A stretch of DNA of 64,000 nt from JBKBIP01 sp046297495 (GCA_046297495.1 JBKBIP010000004.1:62001-126000); one strand, 5' to 3'. Counted from the first letter of the stretch, positions 17,984-25,542 are shown. Numbers and translations are program-made. Notes: generated by a model not told the origin, from the sequence alone.

Positions 17984-19315
17984 TCAACTCCCCATCAAAT
18001 ACGAGCGCAGCTCGGCATAGATGCGGTCGCAGCAATTGAAGTAATCGCGGTGTGGGACTGGCGGGGATTTTTCGGGGGCAGGAGAAGGTTTCAGCAGCAT
18101 GGTGATGTGCAAGACGCTGCGATTGTTGACCTCTTTCTTCTGCATATGCAATTCAATGTCAATATAATCGTGCAGATCCTTGCCGCGGCTGAACCAGGAT
18201 TTCGGTCCGGGCGTCACCATCTGATACTTACAGTTCGGCCCTCCCATCCGCACGCGGACCATGCCGGGAATGCTTTCCACCACCTGGCCCCCCATGTCCT
18301 CGACGAAGCCACGTAGCTTGATGACGGCGATGGCTTCGGGCATCCAGGCTTCCAGATGATGCACGACGGTTTCGGGCGAAAGCTGGGTTGGCAGCGTGGC
18401 CGGAGTGACGGGCGCCACGGCGTCATCGGGTTCTTCCGGTGGAATTTCATGGTCCGGCAACAGCTTCTGGCCTAGAGCTTTTTCATAGAGCTGGTACAGC
18501 TCGCGGGCCGTTTGCGGTCGTTCGCGCGGATACTTGGCCAGGCAATGATGCACCACCGCCTCAATAGCCGGTGGCACACGCACGCCATACGCTTCAAACT
18601 TTGGTGGCGTGTCCTCGACGTGGGCGCGGAGGAAATCCATGACATCGAGGCCGCGAAACGGCAGCCGGCCCGTCAACATTTCATAGAGAATGACGCCCGT
18701 GCTGTAGATGTCGCCGCGATGGTCGATCTCCTCGCCGCGCACTTGCTCCGGGGCGATGTATTCGGGGGTGCCGGTGGCGATGATGCGATCGTCCCCTTGC
18801 AGCTTCTCAAGCGGAATGTACGGCGCCACGTTGAGCTTGGCCAAGCCGAAATCCATCACCTTGATCCGCTCTTTGGGCGTCTCCGGTTCGACGATCATGA
18901 GGTTAGCTGGTTTGAGATCGCGATGGATAATACCCCGTTTCTGAGCAGCGGTCAGGGCGATGCACAGCTGGCCGAGGATGCGGCCGGTGCGTTCGGGGGA
19001 GAGCCGTTTGTGCAGCTTGAGCAAGTCCTCTAGGGCAATCCCTGGAATATATTCCATGATAATGCACGGACTTTGCGCGTCGTCGGTCCCCGCTTCGATC
19101 AGCTCCACGACATAGGGATGACGAAAGCGGCGCATGAAATCCATTTCTTGTTGGAAGCGTTCGTGGAACTTCGGCTGCGCGGCGATGTCCTCGCGCATGA
19201 CCTTGACCACGACCTGACGGCCAGATGGGCGGTGACAAGCCAGAAAGACTTGCCCCATGCCCCCCTCGCCCAGCAGACGCACCACGTCATAGCGCCCCAA
19301 AAAGGTTCGGTTCAT
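17984..19315 (-). CDS. Soluble PknB-type serine/threonine protein kinase
   Basis: Hanks-type kinase of 443 residues. Catalytic parts: GEGGMGQVF loop (16-24), Lys38 in VVVKVM, HRDLKPAN (132-139), DFGLAK (156-161), GTPEYIAPEQV activation/P+1 segment, and GDIYSTGVILYEMLTGRLPF. All key residues are present, so activity is likely. The C-terminal about 150 residues form a separate alpha/beta domain (MPEAIAVIKLRGFVEDMGG...VRVRMGG, then YIDIELHMQKKE) that I do not recognise. It has no membrane helix and no PASTA repeats, unlike canonical PknB. It lies downstream of a CheY-like gene on the same strand with 290 bases between them. Confidence 0.9.
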   Translation of the reverse strand: MNRTFLGRYDVVRLLGEGGMGQVFLACHRPSGRQVVVKVMREDIAAQPKFHERFQQEMDFMRRFRHPYVVELIEAGTDDAQSPCIIMEYIPGIALEDLLKLHKRLSPERTGRILGQLCIALTAAQKRGIIHRDLKPANLMIVEPETPKERIKVMDFGLAKLNVAPYIPLEKLQGDDRIIATGTPEYIAPEQVRGEEIDHRGDIYSTGVILYEMLTGRLPFRGLDVMDFLRAHVEDTPPKFEAYGVRVPPAIEAVVHHCLAKYPRERPQTARELYQLYEKALGQKLLPDHEIPPEEPDDAVAPVTPATLPTQLSPETVVHHLEAWMPEAIAVIKLRGFVEDMGGQVVESIPGMVRVRMGGPNCKYQMVTPGPKSWFSRGKDLHDYIDIELHMQKKEVNNRSVLHITMLLKPSPAPEKSPPVPHRDYFNCCDRIYAELRSYLMGS

Positions 19316-19605
19316 ATTTGGCTCTCGCTCATACGGACGTTTCGTGGAGGAGGAAGGATCAGACTCTCGCTTCAGATGGTGTGCTTTTATGAGTCTGTCC
19401 CATCAGAATCATGGTAGGGTTGGCCGAGTCTTCGAGGCCCCAGACTCTAAAAGTTTGTCCCTGTAGTTCACGCCGCCTTCTGAAACGTCTATAAAATGTA
19501 GAACACAATGGCCAATTAAGCCAAATGGAGGCACCGATTCGAGGAGGAAAATGGAGAAAAGTGAAGAAGCAGCTCCCCTGGATGAGAAACCGCCGCCGCT
19601 TGGTG

Positions 19606-19998
19606 TTACTTCGCTTCCTCGCCGTCTCCGTCGGGACAGAGACGGCGGATGCTGTCGAGTAGCTGATCCATGGCGAACGGTTTGCGGAGATAATCATCCA
19701 CGCCCAGAACCTCCGCGTAGGCGCGGTGGCGGCTGCCTTCATTGGCGGTCATCATGATGACGCGCGGTCCCCCTTCCCGCCGGCTTTTCAATTTTTGCAG
19801 CACGAGGAAGCCGCTTTGCTTGGGCATCATCATATCCACGAGCACCACATCCGGAGCGGCGCGCTCCGCCAGTGCCATTCCCTTATTGCCATCCTCCGCT
19901 GTCAAGACATGATAGCCGTGTTTCTTTAAGAAAGTGGAGACGGCCAAGACGATGATGGGATCGTCGTCAACAATCAAAATGGTTTTCGGTTCGGTCAT
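19606..19998 (-). CDS. Single-domain response regulator (CheY-like)
   Basis: 130-residue stand-alone receiver. Acidic triad DDD at 11-13, phosphoacceptor Asp55 in VVLVDMMMPK, Thr84, and the conserved Lys106 in YLRKPF. All are intact, so it should be phosphorylated. There is no output domain, only an acidic tail (DGDGEEAK). No histidine kinase is adjacent; the gene nearby is the Ser/Thr kinase. Confidence 0.93.
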   Translation of the reverse strand: MTEPKTILIVDDDPIIVLAVSTFLKKHGYHVLTAEDGNKGMALAERAAPDVVLVDMMMPKQSGFLVLQKLKSRREGGPRVIMMTANEGSRHRAYAEVLGVDDYLRKPFAMDQLLDSIRRLCPDGDGEEAK

Positions 19999-20116
19999 GG
20001 ATCGGGAAACTCCGGACGTCAGACCCCGTGACGGGACTCCGTGCCGATTTTCTCCACTCTTCCCTTTTTCCCATCATAGAATGTGGATTTGTGAAACACA
20101 ATGGCAGGGTTTGGGG

Positions 20117-20167
20117 GATTCATCGCTTCGCGCCGCTTTCCGCCCCCCCCACGCGAACCGATAAATC
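20117..20167. repeat. Intergenic palindrome, copy 5
   Basis: Left arm GATTCATCGcTTCGCG, right arm CGCGAAcCGATaAATC, with a C-rich loop. It sits in the divergent gap between the CheY-like gene and the agmatine deiminase gene, 45 bases before the latter's start codon, so it could lie in the 5' leader of that mRNA. Confidence 0.8.
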
Positions 20168-20211
20168 AACCCTGCGAAACCAGGGTGTTCCTTGGAAAGG
20201 GAATTGTCCTT

Positions 20212-21288
20212 ATGACCGCCATCCCCGCCGAACTCGGTTATCACATGCCGGCGGAGTGGGAGCCGCACGAGGCAACCTGGATCGCTTGGCCGCACCACCG
20301 CGCCGATTGGCCGGGGAAGTTCGCGGCCATCCCCTGGGTGTACGTGGAGATCGTGCGCCACCTGCACCAGTGCGAACGGGCGCGCATACTGGTCAATGAC
20401 TTGTCGGCCCAGCGCCAAGCCATCGGCAAATTGCGCCGCGGCGGCGTCGATCTGAGTCGGGTCGATTTCTATCACTGCCCCACGGATCGGGTCTGGACGC
20501 GCGATTCGGGGCCAATCTTCGTGGTCCGCGACTATCACGGACAACGCCAAGTCGCCTTGACGCATTGGCGTTTCAATGCCTGGAGCAAGTACGACAACTG
20601 GCAGCGCGACCAACAGGTTCCCGAATTCGTCGGCCAAGTCCTTGGCTTGCCGCGCTTCCTGGCGCTAACCGCCGATCAACAACGGCATATCGTGCTCGAA
20701 GGGGGAAGCATCGACGTCAACGGGGCGGGGCTGCTGCTGACGACGGAGGAATGCCTGCTCAGTGACATTCAGCCACGGAACCCCGGATTGACACGAGAGG
20801 AGCTGGAACGCGCCTTCGCCGATTATTTGGGAGTCCGCAAGGTGCTCTGGCTGGGACAAGGGATTGCCGGCGATGACACCCACGGCCATGTCGATGACCT
20901 GGCCCGCTTCGTGGGGCCAGGCACGGTGGTCACGATGGTCGAAGAGAACGCTCAGGATGTGAACTACCGGCCGCTGCGGGAAAACCTCGACCGCCTGCGC
21001 GGCATGACTGACCTAGACGGTCGCCCGCTGGAAGTGGTGCCGTTGCCGATGCCTCAGCCAGTGTACTTCGCGGGTCAGCGTTTGCCGGCCAGCTACGCCA
21101 ATTTCTACATCGCCACCGACCGCGTTTTGGTCCCCACTTTCAACGACCCCCACGACCGCCACGCCCTCGGCATCTTGGCCGAGCTATTCCCGGATCGACA
21201 AGTAATCGGTATTCACGCCGTCGATCTCGTCTGGGGTCTGGGCACCTTGCACTGCCTGACGCAACAGCAACCAGCGAGGGAGATCTAG
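20212..21288 (+). CDS. aguA: Agmatine deiminase
   Basis: Hydrolyses agmatine to N-carbamoylputrescine and ammonia (polyamine pathway). The start is the ATG at 20212 (MTAIPAELGYHMPAEWEPHEATW); GGAAAGG lies upstream. An in-frame extension of 37 codons reaches into the palindrome and is rejected. 358 residues, typical. Motifs: PAEWEPHEATWIAWP, TDRVWTRDSGPIFV, LEGGSIDVNG, GDDTHGHVDDLARFV (substrate Asp/His) and the nucleophile region GLGTLHCLTQQ with Cys348. No neighbouring carbamoylputrescine amidohydrolase is seen, so the pathway partner must be elsewhere. Confidence 0.94.
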   Translation: MTAIPAELGYHMPAEWEPHEATWIAWPHHRADWPGKFAAIPWVYVEIVRHLHQCERARILVNDLSAQRQAIGKLRRGGVDLSRVDFYHCPTDRVWTRDSGPIFVVRDYHGQRQVALTHWRFNAWSKYDNWQRDQQVPEFVGQVLGLPRFLALTADQQRHIVLEGGSIDVNGAGLLLTTEECLLSDIQPRNPGLTREELERAFADYLGVRKVLWLGQGIAGDDTHGHVDDLARFVGPGTVVTMVEENAQDVNYRPLRENLDRLRGMTDLDGRPLEVVPLPMPQPVYFAGQRLPASYANFYIATDRVLVPTFNDPHDRHALGILAELFPDRQVIGIHAVDLVWGLGTLHCLTQQQPAREI

Positions 21289-21337
21289 CTTGTCTTCTTA
21301 TATATACTAATATATACTATAGAAAAGTTGCTTTTCG

Positions 21338-21373
21338 TTGTTTCATTGTTCCATTCCACCTCACCCCCCTTTC
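21338..21373 (-). repeat. Dispersed ~37 bp repeat, copy B (inverted)
   Basis: Reverse complement of the element at 3452-3490: on the minus strand it reads GAAAGGGGGGTGAGGTGGAA then TGGAACAATGAAACAA. It sits between the convergent aguA and HAD genes, ten bases from the inverted-repeat element at 21383-21560. Confidence 0.75.
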
Positions 21374-21382
21374 CCGGCATGA

Positions 21383-21560
21383 AAGAAAAAGGGGACGCGA
21401 CTCGAATTCCTTCTGGAACAAGGCATGGGGGGCCACCTCGCGATTGAGGAGGTGATAGCCAAAACCTCTCGAGGCCTGGCGCGGACGTTGTGACATGGTT
21501 GTCAGATGACGCCACGATCCGCTCTCCGTCAACCAAATTCGAGTCGCGTCCCCCTTTCTT
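21383..21560. mobile_element. 178 bp element with 25-26 bp terminal inverted repeats
   Basis: The left end 21383-21408 carries AAAGGGGACGCGACTCGAAT and the right end 21536-21560 carries ATTCGAGTCGCGTCCCCCTT. The arms match over about 23 of 25 positions. The interior has no gene. The arms are of the G-rich GGGGACxxGACTCGAAT kind often seen flanking IS200-like/REP-associated transposases; that resemblance is from memory. It could be a MITE or a REP doublet. Confidence 0.6.
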
Positions 21561-21573
21561 GTCCTTTCTTGTC

Positions 21574-22422
21574 CTAACCCGGCAACGCGGCCAAGGAGGC
21601 CGAATGATGCTTGCGGCTGACGGTATCGCGTGAATTCGTGGCTGAGGCAAACTCCCGCGTCAGTTGAGAGTGGCTGAGGTCCGCCAAGGAGTTGACGATC
21701 ATATCGGGCCGGTAGGCGTAGCGGCGCAGGTCTTCCAACCGTGTGCCGCCGCTGAGCACGAGAATGGTGCGCGAACCCATTTGCACGCCGCCGAGAATAT
21801 CGGTCTCCATGGTGTCACCGATGACAATAGTACGCTCCGCCGACAATCCCAACTCCTTACGGGCGCCGCGCAGCATCACGGGGCTGGGTTTGCCGACGCT
21901 GAACGCCTTGACGCCGCTGGCGGTCTCCAGCATGGCCACCAAGGCACCGCAACCGGGCCGCATCCCCGCTTGCGTCGGGCAGTTCGGGTCCAAGTTCGTG
22001 GCCACCAGCTTGGCCCCCGCCAAAATCATCCCCAAGGCGGCCTCCACCATCTCGAAATTGATGGTCCGCCCCTCGCCAACGACCACATAATCGGGGTCCT
22101 TGTCCACGATGGCGTAGCCGTTGTTGTGCAGCGCCGTCAACAATCCTCCTTCGCCGATGACAAAGGCCGTGCCGTTCGGCTTCTGTGCCGCTAAGTAGCG
22201 GGCCGTCGCCATGGCGCACGTGAAGACGTGTTCCTCCCCGACGTCAATTCCTAGCCGTTTGAGCTTGGTGGCTACGTCGCGACGGGTGCGTTGGCTGTTA
22301 TTGGTCAAAAATAAAAACGGGGCACCAGCGCCGAGTAATTCATCGATGAAGCGATCCGCGCCGGGAATCAGATGGTTGTCTCGATAAATCACTCCATCCA
22401 TGTCGATCAAATACCCAATCAT
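21574..22422 (-). CDS. HAD-IIA family phosphatase (NagD-like)
   Basis: Cytoplasmic sugar- or nucleotide-phosphatase. The start is the ATG at 22420-22422 (MIGYLIDMDGVIYRD), preceded by GAGGA; a much longer open frame upstream lacks homologous sequence. 282 residues. HAD motif I is D7-M-D9-G; motif II is in LFLTNNSQRTRRDVA; the IIA cap follows (VVGEGRTINFEMVEAAL); motif III is GKPSPVMLRGA; motif IV is VIGDTMETDILGG. Substrate is not predictable among NagD/Pho2-type enzymes. The product ends with the tail KHHSASLAALPG. Confidence 0.9.
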   Translation of the reverse strand: MIGYLIDMDGVIYRDNHLIPGADRFIDELLGAGAPFLFLTNNSQRTRRDVATKLKRLGIDVGEEHVFTCAMATARYLAAQKPNGTAFVIGEGGLLTALHNNGYAIVDKDPDYVVVGEGRTINFEMVEAALGMILAGAKLVATNLDPNCPTQAGMRPGCGALVAMLETASGVKAFSVGKPSPVMLRGARKELGLSAERTIVIGDTMETDILGGVQMGSRTILVLSGGTRLEDLRRYAYRPDMIVNSLADLSHSQLTREFASATNSRDTVSRKHHSASLAALPG

Positions 22423-23112
22423 AGCGGTAGTCCTCGCGCTGAAGAAAAAAGAACATGACCACGTTCCACTTCTTCTAACCACCCCGCGTTCAATTTCGGA
22501 GCAATTCCTTGGAAAAAAGTAAGAAGACTCAAAAGCCCAGTTCCGTGCGGGGGAGGAGAGAAGGGAGAGGGGCAGGAATCCGACAGCATGGCTGAGAGCA
22601 AACCATGTGCCGAACATGCCGCACGAACGCCGCGATGAAAGCGGAAAAACACTCAAGTTTCGCACTCAACACCAGTTAGACGTTGCAACAACGGAAGGGA
22701 ACACTGGCTCGAATAACGAATTCACGCGGCACGCCTGCCCAGAAGTTAGGCAAAAACCGACTGCTGCTTGCCATTTTAGCCGCGGTTCACTTGTTCTTTT
22801 GCGGACTATGACTTGACCATGTCGAGCCGCGCACGGTTCTTCCATTCTTTTGGCGAACCATCCGCCGCACGTTCGCGTAATGAGGATGAGGAACACACGA
22901 GCAATCCTGCCCTTATCAGGATGGGAGTGCGACAACACCCTGGTTCCTCAACCTTCCTCCCAAGGAGCACCAGGCGATTCACTGGCCAACCCCCCAAGCA
23001 GTGGATCGTCTGGCCTTTTTTCATTCCTCGTGTTTTGGAAATGCCGATCCATCACTTCCCGATGTCGTCGCGTGGCGCTAAACCCATTCCCACAAAAAAA
23101 GCAAAAAATCTC

Positions 23113-23140
23113 TTGACAAGAACGCATGTCAGGTTAATAT
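23113..23140 (+). promoter_or_regulatory. bfd promoter
   Basis: TTGACA at 23113-23118, a 16-base spacer, and TAATAT at 23135-23140. This is close to the sigma-70 consensus and points toward bfd, whose start codon is 88 bases further on. Confidence 0.7.
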
Positions 23141-23170
23141 GAGATTAAGTCTCAAATACAAACTTGAGAC
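23140..23170 (+). promoter_or_regulatory. Operator-like palindromes over the bfd transcription start
   Basis: TGAGATTAAGTCTCA at 23140-23154 has the 7-1-7 shape of Fur-family sites. Its right half is reused in GTCTCAA (23149-23155) plus TTGAGAC (23164-23170), a perfect inverted repeat with an eight-base gap. The site abuts the -10 box, as expected for a repressor. Binding by the Fur-like protein at 27050-27526 is an inference. Confidence 0.5.
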
Positions 23171-23227
23171 AACGGGCAATGTGAGGCACCCACCCACCTT
23201 CCTACCTTTTGATGTGGACCTGGTTCC

Positions 23228-23464
23228 ATGAACGGTGTTTGCTCCCAAATTTGTCAGGAATGCCCGCGCACGCAGCGCTTGGTTTGTCATTGCCTGCAAG
23301 TGACGGAAGAAATGGTCGTGGAAACGCTGACCACGTTGGGAATTCGCTCGGTCGAGGAGCTGCGCGAAGTGACCGGCGCCGGCGCCGGCTGCACGGCCTG
23401 CCAGCGCCGGCTGCGGAAATACATCGACGAATACGCTTATTCTCCCATCTGTTCGGCCAAATAA
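23228..23464 (+). CDS. bfd: Bacterioferritin-associated ferredoxin (BFD-like [2Fe-2S])
   Basis: Small [2Fe-2S] protein that reduces bacterioferritin to release iron. 78 residues from the ATG at 23228. The cluster motif is C20-H-C22 ... C55-T-A-C58, with 32 residues between the pairs, exactly the Bfd spacing; the helical bundle VTEEMVVETLTTLGIRSVEELREVTGAGAG lies between them. Unusual: three more cysteines near the N-terminus (C5, C9, C12) and one near the end (C75). The last 28 bases overlap the end of the convergent bacterioferritin gene, which supports the functional pairing. It is likely controlled by the operator at 23140-23170. Confidence 0.9.
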   Translation: MNGVCSQICQECPRTQRLVCHCLQVTEEMVVETLTTLGIRSVEELREVTGAGAGCTACQRRLRKYIDEYAYSPICSAK

Positions 23465-23907
23465 TTCTCCAGCCCCAGTTTATCGATCAGATGGAGTTGC
23501 GTTTCCAGCCAATCGACATGTTCTTCCGATTCTTTGAGGATGGATTCCATCAATTCCCGCGTGCCGTTGTCCTTCATCTGGGCGGCTTGCGTGATGGCTT
23601 CGTTGTAATGCCGGACGCCCCCCATCTCTAGCTTGAGGTCGTTCTCAAACTGCTCCTTGACATCGCTGCCAACGCGGATCACGTCATAGCGAGCAATTTC
23701 GGGCACCCCATCCAGGAACAGAATCCGTTCAATGATTTTCTCGGCATGCTTCATTTCGCCGATCGATTCCTCGTAATGCTTTTTCGCCAAGCGTTGGTAG
23801 CCCCAATTGGCGCACATCTTGGCTTGGCAAAAATACTGATTGATGGCCGTCAATTCAATCGTTAGGGCACGATTGAGCAACTCGATGGCTTCGGTTTGAC
23901 CTTGCAT
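23437..23907 (-). CDS. bfr: Bacterioferritin
   Basis: 24-subunit iron-storage ferroxidase. The start is the ATG at 23905-23907 (MQGQTEAIELLNRALTIELT) with AAGGAG upstream; an earlier in-frame codon has none. 156 residues, normal. Ferroxidase ligands visible: Glu18 (TIELTAINQYF), Glu51 and His54 (GEMKHAEKIIER), the ENDLKLE segment, and Glu/His in ESEEHVDWLE. Met52, the heme-bridging methionine of true bacterioferritins, is present, so this is not a heme-free Dps or ferritin. It overlaps bfd tail-to-tail by 28 bases, so their mRNAs are complementary at the 3' ends. Confidence 0.94.
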   Translation of the reverse strand: MQGQTEAIELLNRALTIELTAINQYFCQAKMCANWGYQRLAKKHYEESIGEMKHAEKIIERILFLDGVPEIARYDVIRVGSDVKEQFENDLKLEMGGVRHYNEAITQAAQMKDNGTRELMESILKESEEHVDWLETQLHLIDKLGLENYLAEQMGE

Positions 23908-24278
23908 GGGAACATCTCCTTGCCACGGGCAGCCGCTCCGCTCGCCGCGGATCGTTGCCAACCAGAGGTAACGTCCAGGATGCTCTCATCCTGACAACTC
24001 CACTTTATACATTGTGGGTGGCCTGGCGCCGAAAAGCAAGGGCAAAATCTCCATAAGTCCTTATTTTTCAACAACTTAATACTGATACTTAATCTCGCCT
24101 TTATCCAGTTTGGCTTGAATCCGAATAACGGCAACCATAGAGCACGTACAACGACCTTCCTGCTGAGACGCAAATTCACCATCGATACGGCTCCCCCCAC
24201 GATCTGCCCGCCCATCGCGTTTTTTCCACGCCTGTCTGGTTGACAACAGATTTCGACAGGATAAAATTCATACTGGAA
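23908..24278. other. bfr upstream region
   Basis: 371 bases between bfr and the tRNA gene, AT-rich around 24050-24110. It contains an operator-like site at 24083-24097. I did not find a convincing -35/-10 pair for bfr, and there is no other gene. Confidence 0.45.
24083..24097 (-). promoter_or_regulatory. Operator-like site upstream of bfr
   Basis: TGATACTTAATCTCG matches the complement of the bfd operator (TGAGACTTAATCTCA) at 13 of 15 positions. It lies about 176 bases before the bfr start codon. The ten-base core GAGATTAAGT also occurs once inside the flippase gene (about 57915), so chance cannot be excluded. Confidence 0.4.
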
Positions 24279-24351
24279 GCCCCCATCGTCTAGCGGCCTA
24301 GGATGTCTGGTTCTCAGCCAGAAGACAGGGGTTCGAGTCCCCTTGGGGGTA
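24279..24351 (+). tRNA. tRNA-Glu, anticodon CUC
   Basis: 73-base cloverleaf. Acceptor stem GCCCCCA (24279-24285) pairs with TGGGGGT (24344-24350), with one G-T pair, and discriminator A follows. The D arm GTCTAGCGGCCTAGGA is nearly that of E. coli tRNA-Glu. The anticodon arm TCTGG-TTCTCAG-CCAGA gives CTC. The T arm is AGGGG-TTCGAGT-CCCCT. CCA is not encoded. The 3' half is used as a landing site by integrating elements in many bacteria, and a probable integrase remnant overlaps it here. Confidence 0.95.
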
Positions 24352-24601
24352 ATCCGTGCGTGTGCACAGAATTGCATCCAATTGCATCGGCTTGGTAATC
24401 TGTCCTGGTTTGCGTCAATTCTTGCCGTTTATTGCCATTCCTCGCGGGAATCTGCTGCGCCGCTTTTTGCACCGCCGGTGCGCTGCTTTTCGCACCGCTT
24501 CGGGTCGCAGCCTGAAAGTCTTGCTCACCAATCGCCACGAACAGGATGCGCGGCCGGCCGCCTGGACCGTTGCTAATACTTGCCGTGAAGTTGTCCTTTC
24601 A
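24314..24601 (-). pseudogene. Probable C-terminal remnant of a tRNA-targeting integrase
   Basis: An open frame from after a stop near 24602 to 24314, antisense to the tRNA 3' half. It encodes a low-complexity tail (QKAAQQIPARNGNKRQEL) and ends in GLPPRGLEPLSSG. Tails ending in P-x-RG-(F/L)-EPL are characteristic of tyrosine integrases whose genes run into a tRNA attachment site. No catalytic box of an integrase is present, so only the last about 95 codons survive, if this reading is right. Confidence 0.5.
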
Positions 24602-24606
24602 CGGAT

Positions 24607-24864
24607 TCAAGGGCGATAAGCGTCCTTTCGATGAGCCACGCGAACTACTAACACAATTAGGGCTGCGTCCCGGATCGTGTAAACGACGCGATACTGTCCG
24701 GCGCGAATCCGCCAAAAGTCGTCTGTGCCGTGCAGCTTCGCACAACCGGGCGGACGCGGTTCCTCTCGCAGTCCTTCCAGCGCTGCAACGATACGCTGGC
24801 GAACCCTGGCGGGAAGCCGATCCATTTCCTTTTCCGCCGATGGTTTGATGATGAGTTCGTACAT
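24607..24864 (-). CDS. RelE/ParE-family toxin
   Basis: 85-residue protein beginning MYELIIKPSAEKEMDRLP, the classic RelE-fold opening (strand, then helix with K-E-x-xx-L). Further RelE blocks: RQRIVAALEGLREEPRPPGCAKL, FWRIRAGQYRVVYTIRDAALIVLVVRVAHRKDAY, with the basic residues R-x-R, Y-R and the C-terminal H-R-x-x-x-Y that line RelE active sites. It is a probable translation-dependent mRNA endonuclease. It follows its antitoxin gene by six bases, in the usual antitoxin-first order. Confidence 0.92.
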   Translation of the reverse strand: MYELIIKPSAEKEMDRLPARVRQRIVAALEGLREEPRPPGCAKLHGTDDFWRIRAGQYRVVYTIRDAALIVLVVRVAHRKDAYRP

Positions 24865-24870
24865 GGCGGA

Positions 24871-25107
24871 CTACAGCCCGTGCTTTTTCTTGTACTCGTC
24901 CAGGGTGATGCCTCCTTTTTCCTTCAGGGCCTTGCGAGCCGCCTTGATGTCTTGTTCGTCTTCGATGCGCTCTAAAAGGGCCAGGTCTTCCATCGATACT
25001 AGCGCGGCTACTCCCTTGCCGCGCCGCTCCAGGACGATGCGTTCGCCAGCGTAGGCGACTCGGTTCAAGGCATCGGCCAGGTTGTTGCGAATGTCCACGA
25101 CTTTCAT
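24871..25107 (-). CDS. Phd/YefM-family antitoxin
   Basis: 78 residues starting MKVVDIRNNLADALNRVAYAG at the ATG at 25105-25107, with GGAGGACC upstream. The N-terminal half (MKVVDIRNNLADALNRV, ERIVLERRGKGVAALVSMEDL) is a Phd/YefM DNA-binding fold. The C-terminal half (EDEQDIKAARKALKEKGGITLDEYKKKHGL) is the toxin-binding helix, carrying the DEYKKK(H/F)G ending seen in RelB/Phd partners of RelE. It is expected to autorepress the operon. Confidence 0.9.
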   Translation of the reverse strand: MKVVDIRNNLADALNRVAYAGERIVLERRGKGVAALVSMEDLALLERIEDEQDIKAARKALKEKGGITLDEYKKKHGL

Positions 25108-25132
25108 GGTTGGTCCTCCGTACAAAGGTTTC

Positions 25133-25166
25133 ATGTACATTATAACTATCAGCGCCTTTAATGCAA
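25133..25166 (-). promoter_or_regulatory. Promoter of the toxin-antitoxin operon
   Basis: On the minus strand: TTGCAT (25161-25166), 16-base spacer, TATAAT (25139-25144), a perfect -10 box. The palindrome ATGTACAT at 25133-25140 overlaps the end of the -10 box, and a second GTAC lies nearby at 25118. This is a natural site for antitoxin autorepression. Confidence 0.7.
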
Positions 25167-25296
25167 GGTCAGAAACCATCGCGGCAGGGGCCATCCAGCG
25201 TCGTCTGGCCGAAAAGGCCGTCTCCCTTAGCGCGGGCCGGCCTTGCGTTTTTGGGAGTGTCAACAGTGTCAACGCTGCGTATTCTTCCAACTTCGA

Positions 25297-25542
25297 CTAG
25301 GCCGCCGCCATGTCGCCGGTCAGGTCGGCTTGCTCGACGGCGTGGGCGTTGTAGGACGATTTCCAGGCCGCCTTCGCGTTGCCGCTCAGGCGCACCAGCA
25401 CGGGCCGGGGTTCGCCGTCGTCGCCGACCGTGGGTTGCAGTTCGTACAGCCGGTCGAACAGCCGGGCTAGCGCGGCTTCCGCGCTAGGGTCGATGCCGCT
25501 GATTTGAAGCAACGGTGGCTGGAAGAGGAAAGAGTCCGTCAT
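25297..25542 (-). pseudogene. Fragment resembling the end of a DUF3987 primase-associated protein
   Basis: 81 codons: the segment LVRLSGNAKAAWKSSYNAHAVEQADLTGDM resembles the W-xx-(F/Y)-N-xH-xxE region near the end of DUF3987 proteins, which are common in phages and integrative elements. Intact members are several hundred residues long, so this is a remnant. Its ATG lies inside the left arm of the hairpin at 25537-25570, as if the upstream part had been cut away there. Not expected to be functional. Confidence 0.4.

Larger units (their letters stand above)
22423..23227. other. Long intergenic region, mostly without identifiable features
   Basis: 805 bases between the HAD gene and bfd, AT-richer than the flanking genes. 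The last 120 bases hold the bfd promoter and operator. TTCCCGATGTCGTCG at 23056-23070 is an orphan copy of the flank that precedes palindromes 1, 4 and 7, but no palindrome follows. Several short open frames exist here; none has a ribosome site and recognisable sequence. Confidence 0.5.

Noticed and set aside
19551..19757. Plus-strand frame with GAGGAGG just before its ATG
   Set aside because: It runs antisense into the response-regulator gene and, after the first about 15 codons, looks like reverse-strand coding sequence; spacing of the ribosome site is also too short.
20101..20211. N-terminal extension of agmatine deiminase by 37 codons
   Set aside because: The extension is encoded by palindrome copy 5, has no homologous sequence, and the internal ATG has a ribosome site and the family's normal N-terminus.
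22607..23142. Several short open frames in the gap before bfd
   Set aside because: None has a ribosome site together with a recognisable sequence or codon use like the neighbours.
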